Part shown: one piece after another, positions 16,970-25,768 of the stretch
How the letters are laid out: each line of letters opens with the position of its first letter
Numbering within the stretch: the stretch's first letter is position 1
Assembly (NCBI GenBank): GCA_964531025.1
Contig: CAZHDY010000003.1
Coordinates: forward strand, 186,001 to 250,000
Direction of reading: 5' to 3'
Length of the DNA: 64,000 nucleotides
Origin: CALMEC01 sp964531025
Lineage (GTDB): Bacteria > Actinomycetota > Thermoleophilia > Miltoncostaeales > Miltoncostaeaceae
The notes under the pieces: model-generated
Told to the model about the DNA's origin: nothing
Seen by the model: the letters and a program-made list of their open reading frames with translations, nothing else
Databases searched by the model: none
Position numbers and translations under genes: made by a program

Positions 16970-18637
16970 TCAGTCCGTGGCGCCGGTCGCGTCCCCCGCC
17001 AGGGTGCCGTCCAAGGCGCGCGCGATCAGCGCACGCGTCTCGTCCAGACCGAACAGCGCCACCAGCGGTCCGAAGCGCGGGCCTCGCTCGGCTCCCAGGA
17101 GCACCTGGTAGAGCATGTTGAACCATGCTCGTGACACACCCGGCCGCTCCGGGGTCGCGCCCTTGGCGTCGAGGTCCTGGTAGCGCGGGATGGACCGGCC
17201 CACGTCGTAGACCGCCGTCTGGATCTCGTCTCCCGTGGCATCGACCGGAAGATCGGCGAGGACCGCATCGAGCGAGCGGAGGGCGTCGCGTTCCACCTCG
17301 TCCGGTACCCGGAACACGCGCTCGGGCTTCACGAAGTCCTCGTAGTAGCGGAGCGCGTAGCCGATGAGCGCGTCCAGCCGCGGGTGCGTCTCGGGAGAGA
17401 CCCCCGGCGCATACCGCTGGAGGAATCCCCACAGGACGTCACGGTCGTCGGTGTTCGCCACCGACACGAGGTTCAGGAGGAGGGCGAACGTGACCGGCGT
17501 GCGACCACCGCCGCCGAGCGGCTCGGGTTCGGGCGGCGCGCCGCCATGGATGTGCCACACGGGGCTCGCGAGCTGCTTCTGCGGGTCGAGCCGCCCGTAT
17601 CCCTCCAGATGCGCCAGGTATTCGTCGACATGACGAGGAATGACGCCGAAGTGCAGTCGCTTGGCCTCACGCGGCTTGCCGTAGAGGAAGAGCTGCAGAC
17701 TTTCAGGACTCGCGTAGCGCAGCCACTCGTCGATGGAGAGGCCGTTTCCCCGTGACTTCGAGATCTTCTGCCCCTGCTCGTCGAGGAAGAGTTCGTAGAT
17801 GAAGCCCTCCGGAGGACGGCCGCCCAGGATGCGCACGATGTCGCCGGCCAGGCGAACCGAGTCGGTGAGGTCCTTCCCCGACATCTCGTAGTCGACGCCC
17901 AGGGCGTACCAGCGCATCGCCCAGTCCGGCTTCCACTGCAGCTTGCAGTGGCCACCGGTGACCGGGGTCTCGAAGCGCTCACCGCTGTCGGGATCGGTCC
18001 AGACGAGTGTGGCGTCGTCCACACGGACCTCGTCGATCGGCACCTGCATGACCACGTCCGTCACGGGATGGATCGGGAGGAACGGCGAATAGGTGGATGC
18101 ACGCTCCTCCCGCAGGGACGGCAGCATGACCGCCATCACCTCGTCGAAGCACTCCAGCATGCGGAGCAGCGCCGGGTCGAAGCGTCCGGAGGTGTAGTAC
18201 TCAGTGGACGACGCGAACTCGTACTCGAAGCCGTAGCCGTCGAGGAACTCCCTCAGCTTCGCGTTGTTGTGCGCGGCGAAGCTCTCGTAGCGGCCGAAGG
18301 GGTCCGGCACACGGGTCAGCGGCCGGCCGAGGTTCTCCCGGAGGAGTTCCTGGTTGGGGACGTTCTCCGGCACCTTGCGCAGGCCGTCCATGTCGTCCGA
18401 GAAGCACAGGAGCCGGGTGGGGACGTCCGAGAGGGCCTGGAACGCACGGCGCACCATGGTCGTGCGCGCAACCTCCTGGAACGTCCCGATGTGCGGCAGC
18501 CCGCTCGGCCCGTAGCCGGTCTCGAACAAGACCTCCTCGGGAGGCGTGTCGGCCGCGGCCACGCGGTCGACCAGCTTGCGAGCCTCGACGAACGGCCAGG
18601 CGCGGCTCGCCATCGCGACTTCGCGGAGGTCACTCAT
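16970..18637 (-). CDS. lysS: Lysyl-tRNA synthetase, class I
   Basis: About 555 residues of the class I (LysRS1, LysK) type, a Rossmann-fold enzyme unrelated to the usual class II LysRS. The HIGH equivalent is PHIG at about 48-51 (GYGPSGLPHIGTFQE) and the KMSKS equivalent is KISKS near residue 300 (DEQGQKISKSRGNGLS). The C-terminal anticodon-binding half is present, ending close to FGLDETRALIARALDG. The start may be ATG 18637, GTG 18643 or ATG 18613. It follows greA by 24 bases on the same strand, so both are probably in one transcript. It charges tRNA-Lys. Confidence 0.92.
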   Translation of the reverse strand: MSDLREVAMASRAWPFVEARKLVDRVAAADTPPEEVLFETGYGPSGLPHIGTFQEVARTTMVRRAFQALSDVPTRLLCFSDDMDGLRKVPENVPNQELLRENLGRPLTRVPDPFGRYESFAAHNNAKLREFLDGYGFEYEFASSTEYYTSGRFDPALLRMLECFDEVMAVMLPSLREERASTYSPFLPIHPVTDVVMQVPIDEVRVDDATLVWTDPDSGERFETPVTGGHCKLQWKPDWAMRWYALGVDYEMSGKDLTDSVRLAGDIVRILGGRPPEGFIYELFLDEQGQKISKSRGNGLSIDEWLRYASPESLQLFLYGKPREAKRLHFGVIPRHVDEYLAHLEGYGRLDPQKQLASPVWHIHGGAPPEPEPLGGGGRTPVTFALLLNLVSVANTDDRDVLWGFLQRYAPGVSPETHPRLDALIGYALRYYEDFVKPERVFRVPDEVERDALRSLDAVLADLPVDATGDEIQTAVYDVGRSIPRYQDLDAKGATPERPGVSRAWFNMLYQVLLGAERGPRFGPLVALFGLDETRALIARALDGTLAGDATGATD

Positions 18638-18661
18638 AGTCACCCGTGCCCGGTGAGGAGC

Positions 18662-19144
18662 TCAGTGTCCGCCGGTCTGGATCTTCATCACCTGGTACTC
18701 CAGCGCGCCGCGCGGGGTGGTGACGGAGAGCTTGTCGCCCTTCTTCTTGCCGAGGACCGCCTTGCCCAGCGGGCTCTCCGACGAGAGCTTGTGCGCACGC
18801 GGGTCGGCCTCGGCCGATCCGACGACCGAGTACTCGGTGTTCTTCTTGGTGGCGAGGTCCTTCAGCGTGACGCGCGCCCCGATGGACACCGTCTCGGTGG
18901 AGACGTGCTCGGCGTCGACCACGCGGGCGTTGCGGAGCTGCTGTTCCAGGCCGAGGATGCGGGCCTCAAGCTGCGCCTGCTCGTTCTTGGCGTCGTCGTA
19001 CTCGGAGTTCTCGGAGATGTCCCCGAACTCACGCGCCTCCTTGATACGGGCGGCGACCTCACGACGCTTCACGGTGGAGAGATGATCGATCTCCTCCTTG
19101 AGCTTGTGGTAGCCCTCTTCGGTTAGGACGACTTCGCGCTCCAT
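18662..19144 (-). CDS. greA: Transcription elongation factor GreA
   Basis: 160 residues. An N-terminal coiled coil (LTEEGYHKLKEEIDHL, GDISENSEYDDAKNEQA, with the acidic tip residues at D and E) enters the polymerase secondary channel and stimulates cleavage of backtracked RNA. A C-terminal FKBP-like domain follows (ADPRAHKLSSESPLGKAVLG). AAAGG five bases before the ATG supports this start over the GTG at 19150. Directly upstream of lysS. Confidence 0.96.
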   Translation of the reverse strand: MEREVVLTEEGYHKLKEEIDHLSTVKRREVAARIKEAREFGDISENSEYDDAKNEQAQLEARILGLEQQLRNARVVDAEHVSTETVSIGARVTLKDLATKKNTEYSVVGSAEADPRAHKLSSESPLGKAVLGKKKGDKLSVTTPRGALEYQVMKIQTGGH

Positions 19145-19230
19145 ATGCACCTTTCACAGATCCGACGGACACCTGAGAACGGCGTACCGTAGTCCACTTG
19201 CTCGTACGTTTACAACTGGTTGGGCGCCGC

Positions 19231-19399
19231 TAGATGAGTAGTGCCGCGGAAATCGCGGCGTGGTTCGTGCCCCCGGCGGCGCGGATACGCCACCGGACGA
19301 CTCGAACAGGCGAACCAGCATGCCCTTCGGCGCCCGGCGACGCCCCGCATCCACCGGTGACGCGCCCCACATCCACTCTTCCGTGGCACCACTCATCTA
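19231..19399. mobile_element. MITE-like element with 21-bp inverted ends
   Basis: The ends at 19231-19251 and 19379-19399 are inverted copies of TAGATGAGTRGTGCCRCGGAA with two differences. They enclose 127 bases with no gene. Each end begins with TA, which would suit a TA target-site duplication of the IS630/mariner type. The right end supplies the TAG stop codon of the dus gene. The end sequence recurs in related form at 24101, 47829, 60337 and 60739. No transposase is in the window, so mobility is an inference; it could instead be a large terminator structure. Confidence 0.45.
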
Positions 19400-20431
19400 A
19401 TGGACGCGTGCGAGGCGCGCCAGGTGCTCCAGTGCCGAATCCAGGGTGGGCTCGACCAGAAGCTGTGCTCGCTCCTCGACGGGGACATCGTGACCGGCGA
19501 GGTACCAGGGGTAGAACTTGCGCATGTAGGTGCATGCGCGGTTCTCACCGAGCGCCGCCCGGACGTCGTCCGCGAACCGCAGCACCTCCTCGACGATCAC
19601 GTCGAGCGGGCGTAGATGCGGCGGACGGGCCTCGAGCACGTCCTCGTAGAGCCACGGGTTCCCGAGTGCCGGACGGCCGATGGCGACGGCCGTCGCACCG
19701 GTGTCCGCCAGGACGCGGGCGGCCTCCGCGGGCGAGTCGATGTCACCGCTCGCGATGACGGGGATGTCCACCGCCGCCACAAGCTCAGCCGTGTGGGCGT
19801 GGTCGGCGCGGCCCTCGTACTCCTCGGAGGCCGTACGCGGATGGAAGGTGATGGCCGAGGCCCCGGACGCCGCGAAGACCCGCGCGGCCCGGACCGGATC
19901 CGCCGTCTGCGGCGTAAGCCCACGACGCATCTTCACCATCACGGGGATGTTGACCGCCCCGACGACGGCCTCCAGCACCCGGGCACCGGCCCGCGGATCC
20001 TCCAGAAGCGCCGCGCCGGCACCCGTCTTCAGAACCTTGCGGACGGGACACCCCATGTTTATGTCGAGCATGTCGGCACCCTCGTCGACGGCGACCCGTG
20101 CGGCCTCCGCCATAACCTCGGGGTCGGAGCCGAACAGCTGCATCGCCACGGGACCGCCGTCACGATCGGTCGCGAGCATGGCGTGGGTGCGCTCGTTGCT
20201 GTAGCGGACGCCATAGGCGGAGATCATCTCCGAAACGGCCAGCCCAACGCCGAAGCGACGCGACTGCTCGCGGAACGCCCAGTTGGCGATGCCCGCCAGC
20301 GGCGGCTGCACGACGCGGTTTCCGAGCATCACGGACCCGATGGCGAAGGGCTCGGCCAGCGGCCATGCCCCGTCGAGTACGGGAAGCTCGACGTCGAGCA
20401 CCGCGGCCGTACGGTTCATCCTCTTCCTCAT
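19397..20431 (-). CDS. dusB: tRNA-dihydrouridine synthase, DusB-like
   Basis: 344 residues, an FMN-dependent TIM-barrel enzyme that reduces uridines in tRNA. Motifs are VVQPPLAGIANWAFR at the FMN site, MDINMGCPVRKV-like DINMGCPVRKVLKTGAGAAL with the catalytic cysteine, FHPRTASEEYEG and IASGDIDSP, followed by AIGRPALGNPWL. The C-terminal helical tRNA-binding domain is present. Its ATG overlaps the coaX stop (ATGA), indicating coupling. The stop TAG lies in the repeat end described at 19379-19399. Confidence 0.92.
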   Translation of the reverse strand: MRKRMNRTAAVLDVELPVLDGAWPLAEPFAIGSVMLGNRVVQPPLAGIANWAFREQSRRFGVGLAVSEMISAYGVRYSNERTHAMLATDRDGGPVAMQLFGSDPEVMAEAARVAVDEGADMLDINMGCPVRKVLKTGAGAALLEDPRAGARVLEAVVGAVNIPVMVKMRRGLTPQTADPVRAARVFAASGASAITFHPRTASEEYEGRADHAHTAELVAAVDIPVIASGDIDSPAEAARVLADTGATAVAIGRPALGNPWLYEDVLEARPPHLRPLDVIVEEVLRFADDVRAALGENRACTYMRKFYPWYLAGHDVPVEERAQLLVEPTLDSALEHLARLARVH

Positions 20432-21237
20432 GCGGACTGCCCCCTTCGACTGCCGCCGGTCTCACTTGTGTGCACATTCCGCTCGTACACGATGCGAAGT
20501 CCCTCCAGGGTAAGAATGGGCTCGTGTTCGTCGATCTGGTCCGAGAGGCTCTCGATCAGCTGCGACAAACCGCCCGTGGCGATGACGACGGCGTCATTGC
20601 CGAGTTCGGACTTTAGCCGAGCGGTGAGACCATCCACCATCGCGACGGCACCGTACAGGATGCCCGACTGCAGTGCGGCCACGGTCGAACGTCCGATCGC
20701 TGACGGCGGCTCGATCAGCTCGATACGCAGAAGACGCGCCGCCCGGCTGGTGAGCGCCTCCATCGAGACCTCGATGCCCGGGGTGATCGCACCACCGAGA
20801 TACCGGCCGTCGGCCGAGACGCAGTCGAAGTTGGTGGCGGTGCCGAAGTCCACCACGATGCACGGCCCCCCGAAACGGGCGTAGGCGGCCACGGCGTTCA
20901 CGATGCGGTCCGCACCGACCTCGTGCGGGTTGTCGATGGCGATGGGCATGCCGGTACGCACGCCCGGACCGATGATGAGGGCGGGCCGGTCCAGATAGCG
21001 CTCCGAGAGACCCCGATAGGACGCGGTCAACGACGGCACGACCGACGAGACGACGAGGGCATCGACATCCGAGAGACTGGCTCCCCGCAGATGGAGCATC
21101 GCGTCGTGCTGCGCCGCCAGCTCGTCGAGCGTCGCCGTACGCACCGTCGAGAGACGCCACTGGTGCAGGAGGACATCATCGGAGAAGACCCCGGCGGCCG
21201 TCTGCGTGTTACCGACGTCGATCGCGAGGAGCATCAT
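20428..21237 (-). CDS. coaX: Type III pantothenate kinase
   Basis: 269 residues. The phosphate-binding DVGNTQT is at the N-terminus, GADRIVNAVAAYARFG and VVDFGTATNFDCV follow, and GGAITPGIEVSMEAL and ATGGLSQLI complete the acetate/sugar kinase fold. It catalyses the first step of coenzyme A synthesis and typically needs a monovalent cation. It overlaps dusB by four bases. Two ATG codons in tandem leave the start uncertain by one residue. Confidence 0.95.
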   Translation of the reverse strand: MMLLAIDVGNTQTAAGVFSDDVLLHQWRLSTVRTATLDELAAQHDAMLHLRGASLSDVDALVVSSVVPSLTASYRGLSERYLDRPALIIGPGVRTGMPIAIDNPHEVGADRIVNAVAAYARFGGPCIVVDFGTATNFDCVSADGRYLGGAITPGIEVSMEALTSRAARLLRIELIEPPSAIGRSTVAALQSGILYGAVAMVDGLTARLKSELGNDAVVIATGGLSQLIESLSDQIDEHEPILTLEGLRIVYERNVHTSETGGSRRGQSA

Positions 21238-21575
21238 CGCGGCTCACCACCCGGAACGGGGGAACACGAATCGGGCCCGTCGACTGGACCGGCGTGGGAA
21301 TCGCACTCAGAACACCCATCGTCCAATGAATCGGACCTCGACAAACGGCACTCCTGGATTCGCGGATGCGATCGGCCCACAGCGGGTCTCGGACGGGAAA
21401 TCCGATTCTAGCGTCCGCGAGGGCGATTGAACATCCTCCCGATGTTCTTCGGCGGACGAGCCCAGGATCCTCACCTCGGTCCGAGTCTCCCTCCACACCG
21501 GGCGAAACACGCACCGCCCCGTCCTGTGCACGCGGCCCATGCACGGAGGCTGCGACAGGCCGTAGCGTCGCCGTC

Positions 21576-23324
21576 ATGCCCTCCGACCGAGAACTCGAGT
21601 TCCTGCAACGGCTCGCACGAGCGGCCGCCGAGACCCTCGACGCACCGTCGATGGTCGAGCTCGTCATCCGCGAGACGACGGACGCCGTGCGGGTGGACGT
21701 CTGCTCCGTCTACCTGCTCGAGCCCGACGGTGTCTCCCTCCGTCTGACCGCCACCAACGGGCTTTCGCAGGCCGGGGTTGGGCACGTGGTGCTCCACATC
21801 GGCGAGGGCATCACGGGAAGCGCCGCGTCGACACGCAAACCCGTCCTCGTACCCGACGTACGTGAGGACCGCCGCTTCCGCTGGATGGTCGGCGTCGACC
21901 AGGCGCGCTTCGTCTCGATGTGCTCGGTGCCGATCCTGGCAGCGGACCGCCTCATCGGCGTGCTGAACGTCCAGACGGACGAGACACGCCACTTCACGAT
22001 CTCCGAGGTCGACTTCCTCATGTCGATCGCGGCGCAGGTGGCCGGGGTGTTCGAACGGACGGCCCTCCAGGGGCAGCTGGAGGCGCAGATCGCCGGGCTG
22101 CATCGCGCGCAGGAGATCCACCGGCGATTCACGGCCCTCGCGCTGGAGGCCCCGGGCCTCGATCAGATCTGTGAGGAGATCGCGGCCCACACCGGCCTGC
22201 ACGTCGCCGTCTACGACGGTTCCGGTGCGCGCCTCACACCGTCGGACGACGACCGCTTCCCGGACGTCCTGCCGAGCGAACTGCCGGGCGACACGCCCTT
22301 CCGCATCACCCCCATCGGCGCGGGCGGTCACGATCTGGGCTGGATGGCCACCTGTCCGCGGTCCGACCGCGACGCCGACGCCCGCCGAGACGGCATGACC
22401 GCGCTCGAGCACGGCGTGACGGTGCTCGCGTTGGAGCTGAGCCGTCGACGCGCGGCCGCCGAGACGGAGGAACGACTGCGGGGCGACTTCGTGGAGGAGC
22501 TCCTGACCCCGGCCCTCACCGCGCAGGAGGCCGAACGGATCATCGACCGCGGTGCCCGCCTCGGATATCGCCTCCGGCGCAACATGTGGGTCGTCGTGCT
22601 CATCCCGGACGACGACGCGGGGCGGGAGGCGCTGCGGGATCCCGAGCGCAGCGAGACCATCCGGCGAAGTGCCTCGTCGATCGTCGATACACGCCACCCC
22701 GGTTCCATCGTGGTGCCCCAGGCGACCGAGATCATCTGCCTCGTCGTCGAACCAGCCGCACCCGACCACGTGGAGAGCGTGGCCCAGCTGGTCGCGGAGG
22801 CGGTGTCCGAGACGAGCGGCGGAGGGTTCTCGGCCGGTGTCAGCGGACGCGCGGGCACACCGATCGATCTGGCCGCACGGGCCGACGAGGCACGGCTCGC
22901 CCACCGCGTGGGACGACAGCTGGGACGCACCCGATCCGTCAGCGCCCACCGACGACTGGGCGCCGAGCGACTGCTCCTGTCGGTGTCACCCGGCTCGGCG
23001 CTCTCCGCCTTCGTCGACGAGTGGATCGGCCCGGTGATCGCGGCCGGACCGGACCCTGAGACGAACGAGATCCTGGGAACCCTCGTCACGCTCACCCGGA
23101 CGAGCTGGAGTCTTCGTGAGACCGCGCGCCAGATGGACGTGACGGGACAGACGGTTCTCGCGCGCATCCAACGTGCCCGCGAGATCCTGCGGCGCGACGT
23201 CGATGATCCCGACGTCCGCCTGTCCCTCGCGCTCGCGATCCGCGCCCTGGCACTCCTCCCCCACGAAACGGACACCCCGACCACGGAAGCTGCCATCCTG
23301 CAGTCCGTGGAGGTCACGCACTGA
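21576..23324 (+). CDS. GAF domain and PucR/CdaR-type HTH regulator
   Basis: 582 residues. A GAF sensor domain covers about residues 20-165 (LLEPDGVSLRLTATNGL, GEGITGSAAST, MCSVPILAADRLIGVLNVQT). A linker and a middle region resembling the CdaR/PucR GGDEF-like domain follow. The C-terminus has the PucR-type helix-turn-helix (TSWSLRETARQMDVTGQTVL and RIQRAREILRRD). Such proteins are transcription activators responding to small ligands. The next gene begins inside its stop codon. The ATG at 21576 is chosen over earlier codons because the protein-like sequence starts there. Confidence 0.8.
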   Translation: MPSDRELEFLQRLARAAAETLDAPSMVELVIRETTDAVRVDVCSVYLLEPDGVSLRLTATNGLSQAGVGHVVLHIGEGITGSAASTRKPVLVPDVREDRRFRWMVGVDQARFVSMCSVPILAADRLIGVLNVQTDETRHFTISEVDFLMSIAAQVAGVFERTALQGQLEAQIAGLHRAQEIHRRFTALALEAPGLDQICEEIAAHTGLHVAVYDGSGARLTPSDDDRFPDVLPSELPGDTPFRITPIGAGGHDLGWMATCPRSDRDADARRDGMTALEHGVTVLALELSRRRAAAETEERLRGDFVEELLTPALTAQEAERIIDRGARLGYRLRRNMWVVVLIPDDDAGREALRDPERSETIRRSASSIVDTRHPGSIVVPQATEIICLVVEPAAPDHVESVAQLVAEAVSETSGGGFSAGVSGRAGTPIDLAARADEARLAHRVGRQLGRTRSVSAHRRLGAERLLLSVSPGSALSAFVDEWIGPVIAAGPDPETNEILGTLVTLTRTSWSLRETARQMDVTGQTVLARIQRAREILRRDVDDPDVRLSLALAIRALALLPHETDTPTTEAAILQSVEVTH

Positions 23325-24109
23325 ACGGAGCACGTATCGGCATCACGGCCGCGCGCCGTGCGACCGAGCAGGCCGCGCTCGTCAGCGCGCTGGGCGGAGA
23401 ACCCGTCGTCGGTCCGTGCATCGACGTGGACCGCCCGGTGGACGACGCGGACGTCCTGCCCTCCCTGCATGAGGCACTCGCGGCTCCCTGTGACGTCGTC
23501 GTCTTCACCACCGGGATCGGCGCCCGTCACCTGATGGGCGTGGCCGAGCGCGCGGAGGTCGAGGCACCGTTCCGCACGCTGATCGGGGGCTCACGCACCA
23601 TCGCGCGCGGTCCCAAGGCCCGCCGCGCGCTCCGCAGCCTGGGCCTCGAGCCCGACTGGATGGCCAATCCCGCCGACGGCGCATCGGTCGTCGCCGAACT
23701 CCTGGACGGCCCGGTGGCGGGGTCGCGTGTCCTGGTGCAGTGCTCGGGTCCCGAGCCCGACGCCATCTCGGAACCGCTGCGCGAGGCGGGTGCGACGGTG
23801 ATCGACGCCCATCCGTACGCCATCGCCCTGCCCCCCGACGACCTCCCCGGCCTCGAGCTCATCCGTGCCAGTGCCGCCGGTGACCTGCGGGCCGTCACAT
23901 TCACGAGCGCGCATGCGGTCCACGGCTTCATGGCACTCGCCGAACGCGCACAGATCGACCGCCCGATCGCCGACGGCGTACTGGTCGTGTCGGTCGGTCA
24001 CGTGACGACCGGGGCCCTCGCCGACGAGGAGATCGCGGTCGACGTCGAGCCGGAGACACCCCGCATGGGCGCGATGTACCAGGCGCTCGCCGCGCGCCTC
24101 GATGGGTGA
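23321..24109 (+). CDS. hemD: Uroporphyrinogen-III synthase-like protein
   Basis: About 262 residues in the HemD fold: RIGITAARRATEQAALVSAL at the N-terminus, VVFTTGIGARHL, GPKARRALRSLGLEPDWMA, then VTFTSAHAVHGFM and a closing domain. HemD cyclises hydroxymethylbilane to uroporphyrinogen III for heme. The true N-terminus lies upstream of the first in-frame GTG (23426), and the only codon that fits is CTG at 23321, overlapping the regulator's TGA. No other heme gene is nearby, so a HemD-domain regulatory protein is an alternative. The last codons GAT GGG TGA are part of a repeat hairpin. Confidence 0.75.
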   Translation: MNGARIGITAARRATEQAALVSALGGEPVVGPCIDVDRPVDDADVLPSLHEALAAPCDVVVFTTGIGARHLMGVAERAEVEAPFRTLIGGSRTIARGPKARRALRSLGLEPDWMANPADGASVVAELLDGPVAGSRVLVQCSGPEPDAISEPLREAGATVIDAHPYAIALPPDDLPGLELIRASAAGDLRAVTFTSAHAVHGFMALAERAQIDRPIADGVLVVSVGHVTTGALADEEIAVDVEPETPRMGAMYQALAARLDG

Positions 24110-24137
24110 TTCCGCGGAAGTCGTGGAATCACCCATC
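24101..24137. repeat. Repeat hairpin acting as bidirectional terminator
   Basis: GATGGGTGATTCC at 24101-24113 and GGAATCACCCATC at 24125-24137 form a perfect 13-bp stem with an 11-base loop. It lies between convergent hemD and dtxR and includes the hemD stop codon. The left arm plus loop matches 47829-47854 at 24 of 26 positions, so this is a repeated element and not only a local hairpin. Confidence 0.6.
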
Positions 24138-24166
24138 TCGCCTCCTAATAGCGTCAGCACGACGGG

Positions 24167-24871
24167 TCAGACAGCGGCGGGCTCCGCCACGGGGGCGCGC
24201 ACGAAGAGCCCCTCGGTCGCGGTGATCGGCACCGCGCGCTCGACGTCATCGACGACGATGACGTGCTGGTCACCGTCGACCCGGACGGCCGTCACCTCGG
24301 TCCCGGGCACGTAGCCCTCGTCGTAGAACCACTTGAGCAGGTCCAGATCGTGCTCGGCAAGCCGGACGATGGTCGCCGTCAGTCCGTCGGCGATGTCGGC
24401 GAGGGCGACGAGCTCCTGGTTCTCCTTCTGCTCCGTCGCGGGGTCCACCGGCCACCCGTGCGGACAGCGTTCCGGATTGCCGAGCTTCTCGCCGAGACGG
24501 GCCACCATGTCGTCGGTGAACGTGTCGCCGAGAATCTCCGCCTGCTCGTGGCAGTCGCCGGGCGCGTAGCCCATGAAGTCGACCAGGAAGCGCTCGATGA
24601 TGCGGTGGTTGCGCACGTGATGCTCGGCCTTGGCCCGCCCCTTCTCGGTGAGGACCGTCGCGCGTCGACGCCCGCGCTCGATCATGCCGTCGGCCTCGAG
24701 GCGCTTCAGCATCTCGGCCACGCTGGGAGCCGACACACCCAGCATCTCCGCGATGCGGGCGGCGAGTGCGGGCGAGTCACGTACGACCGGTCCGTACTCT
24801 CCGACCGGGAACGACAGGAAGTAGATGGTCTCGAGATATTCGTCATATGAATGGTGGCGTGACATACCCAT
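24167..24871 (-). CDS. DtxR/IdeR-family metal-dependent repressor
   Basis: 234 residues in the three-domain DtxR layout. A winged helix covers residues about 5-75 (YDEYLETIYFL, LGVSAPSVAEMLKRLEADGMI), and a metal-binding and dimerisation domain follows (HHVRNHRIIERFLVDFMGY, GDCHEQAEILGD with the conserved Cys and His residues). The C-terminal SH3/FeoA-like domain starts near WFYDEGYVPGTEV. It senses Fe(II) or Mn(II). AAGGAG eight bases upstream supports the ATG at 24871. It lies 40 bases after folK on the same strand. A TTAGGG palindrome at 56357 is a candidate target. Confidence 0.88.
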   Translation of the reverse strand: MGMSRHHSYDEYLETIYFLSFPVGEYGPVVRDSPALAARIAEMLGVSAPSVAEMLKRLEADGMIERGRRRATVLTEKGRAKAEHHVRNHRIIERFLVDFMGYAPGDCHEQAEILGDTFTDDMVARLGEKLGNPERCPHGWPVDPATEQKENQELVALADIADGLTATIVRLAEHDLDLLKWFYDEGYVPGTEVTAVRVDGDQHVIVVDDVERAVPITATEGLFVRAPVAEPAAV

Positions 24872-24911
24872 ACCTTAGTCTCCTTCTCCCACCCCGGCCA
24901 CGCCGGACGAC

Positions 24912-25409
24912 CTATCTCAGACTGACATCCAGCATCGGGTCGACCCGATGCCCGGGATCACGCCGCAGCGGTTCCACCAGACGGGTGAGCGAAACACCGT
25001 CCGGCATCCGCAGGTCGGGGTCGAGATCCAGCAGCGGCTCGAGCGCGAACCGCCGGTCACGAAGCGACGGGTGAGGGACCACGACGCTCGCGTCGCTCCA
25101 TCGACCGCCCTCCCACAGGAGGATGTCGATGTCGATGATCCGCGGTCCCCAGCGCACCTGGGGGCGCCGCCCGAGATCACGCTCGATCGCCTTGAGGATC
25201 GTCAGAAGACCCGGCGGATCGCCATCGAACCGCACGGCGCAGGCCGCGTTCACGAACTCGGGCTGGTCCACCCCTCCGAGCGGTGCCGTGCGATAGACGC
25301 GGCTGACCCCGTCGACGGTCACGCCGCGGAGATCGAGCTCGTCGAGGGCGGTCCGGATCGCGGCGACGGGGTTACCGAGGTTGCCACCGAGCCCGAGCCA
25401 GTAGATCAT
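24912..25409 (-). CDS. folK: 2-amino-4-hydroxy-6-hydroxymethyldihydropteridine diphosphokinase
   Basis: 165 residues. LGLGGNLGNPVAAIRTALD opens the protein, PEFVNAACAV follows, and RWGPRIIDIDILLW is the conserved Mg-ATP binding signature, followed by VPHPSLRDRRFALEPLLDL. It transfers pyrophosphate to the pterin in folate synthesis. The ATG overlaps the folB stop (ATGA). Confidence 0.94.
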   Translation of the reverse strand: MIYWLGLGGNLGNPVAAIRTALDELDLRGVTVDGVSRVYRTAPLGGVDQPEFVNAACAVRFDGDPPGLLTILKAIERDLGRRPQVRWGPRIIDIDILLWEGGRWSDASVVVPHPSLRDRRFALEPLLDLDPDLRMPDGVSLTRLVEPLRRDPGHRVDPMLDVSLR

Positions 25410-25768
25410 CGCGATCTCCGAACGGTGACCGATGCGAGGGCTCCGAGGGGCAGCCGGAGCTCGGGTTTCTCGATGGTGACGGTCGCGGACGAGACCTGGT
25501 CGTCCTCGAGGATACGTTCGGCGATCATGGCCCCGAGGCGTTCGAGCAGATCGACGGGCGGGCCCTCGATCACGTCCCGGACGATCGCGGCCACGCGCCG
25601 GTAGTCGATGGTGTCGGCCAGGTCGTCGGTCGACGCCGCCGTGGGCGCCCGCAGGTCGAGTTCGACGGCGACGACGAACCGCTGACCGTCGCGTCGTTCC
25701 TCGGGCAGCACCCCGTGGAAACCGGTGCCGGTCATCCCGGCCAGGCGGATGGTGATGCGGTCGGTCAT
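25406..25768 (-). CDS. folB: Dihydroneopterin aldolase
   Basis: 120 residues of the tunnelling-fold aldolase: TGFHGVLPEERRDGQRFVV near the N-terminus (the conserved Glu and His environment), DTIDYRRVAAIVRDVIEG, then LLERLGAMIAERIL and VTIEKPELRLP. It converts dihydroneopterin to 6-hydroxymethyldihydropterin. Both ends are coupled by ATGA overlaps, to folP upstream and folK downstream. An earlier start at 25795 is unlikely. Confidence 0.93.
   Translation of the reverse strand: MTDRITIRLAGMTGTGFHGVLPEERRDGQRFVVAVELDLRAPTAASTDDLADTIDYRRVAAIVRDVIEGPPVDLLERLGAMIAERILEDDQVSSATVTIEKPELRLPLGALASVTVRRSR

Noticed and set aside
24872..24911. DtxR autoregulatory box upstream of dtxR
   Set aside because: Only an isolated CTTAG-like stretch is present; no palindrome with TTAGG/CCTAA halves.
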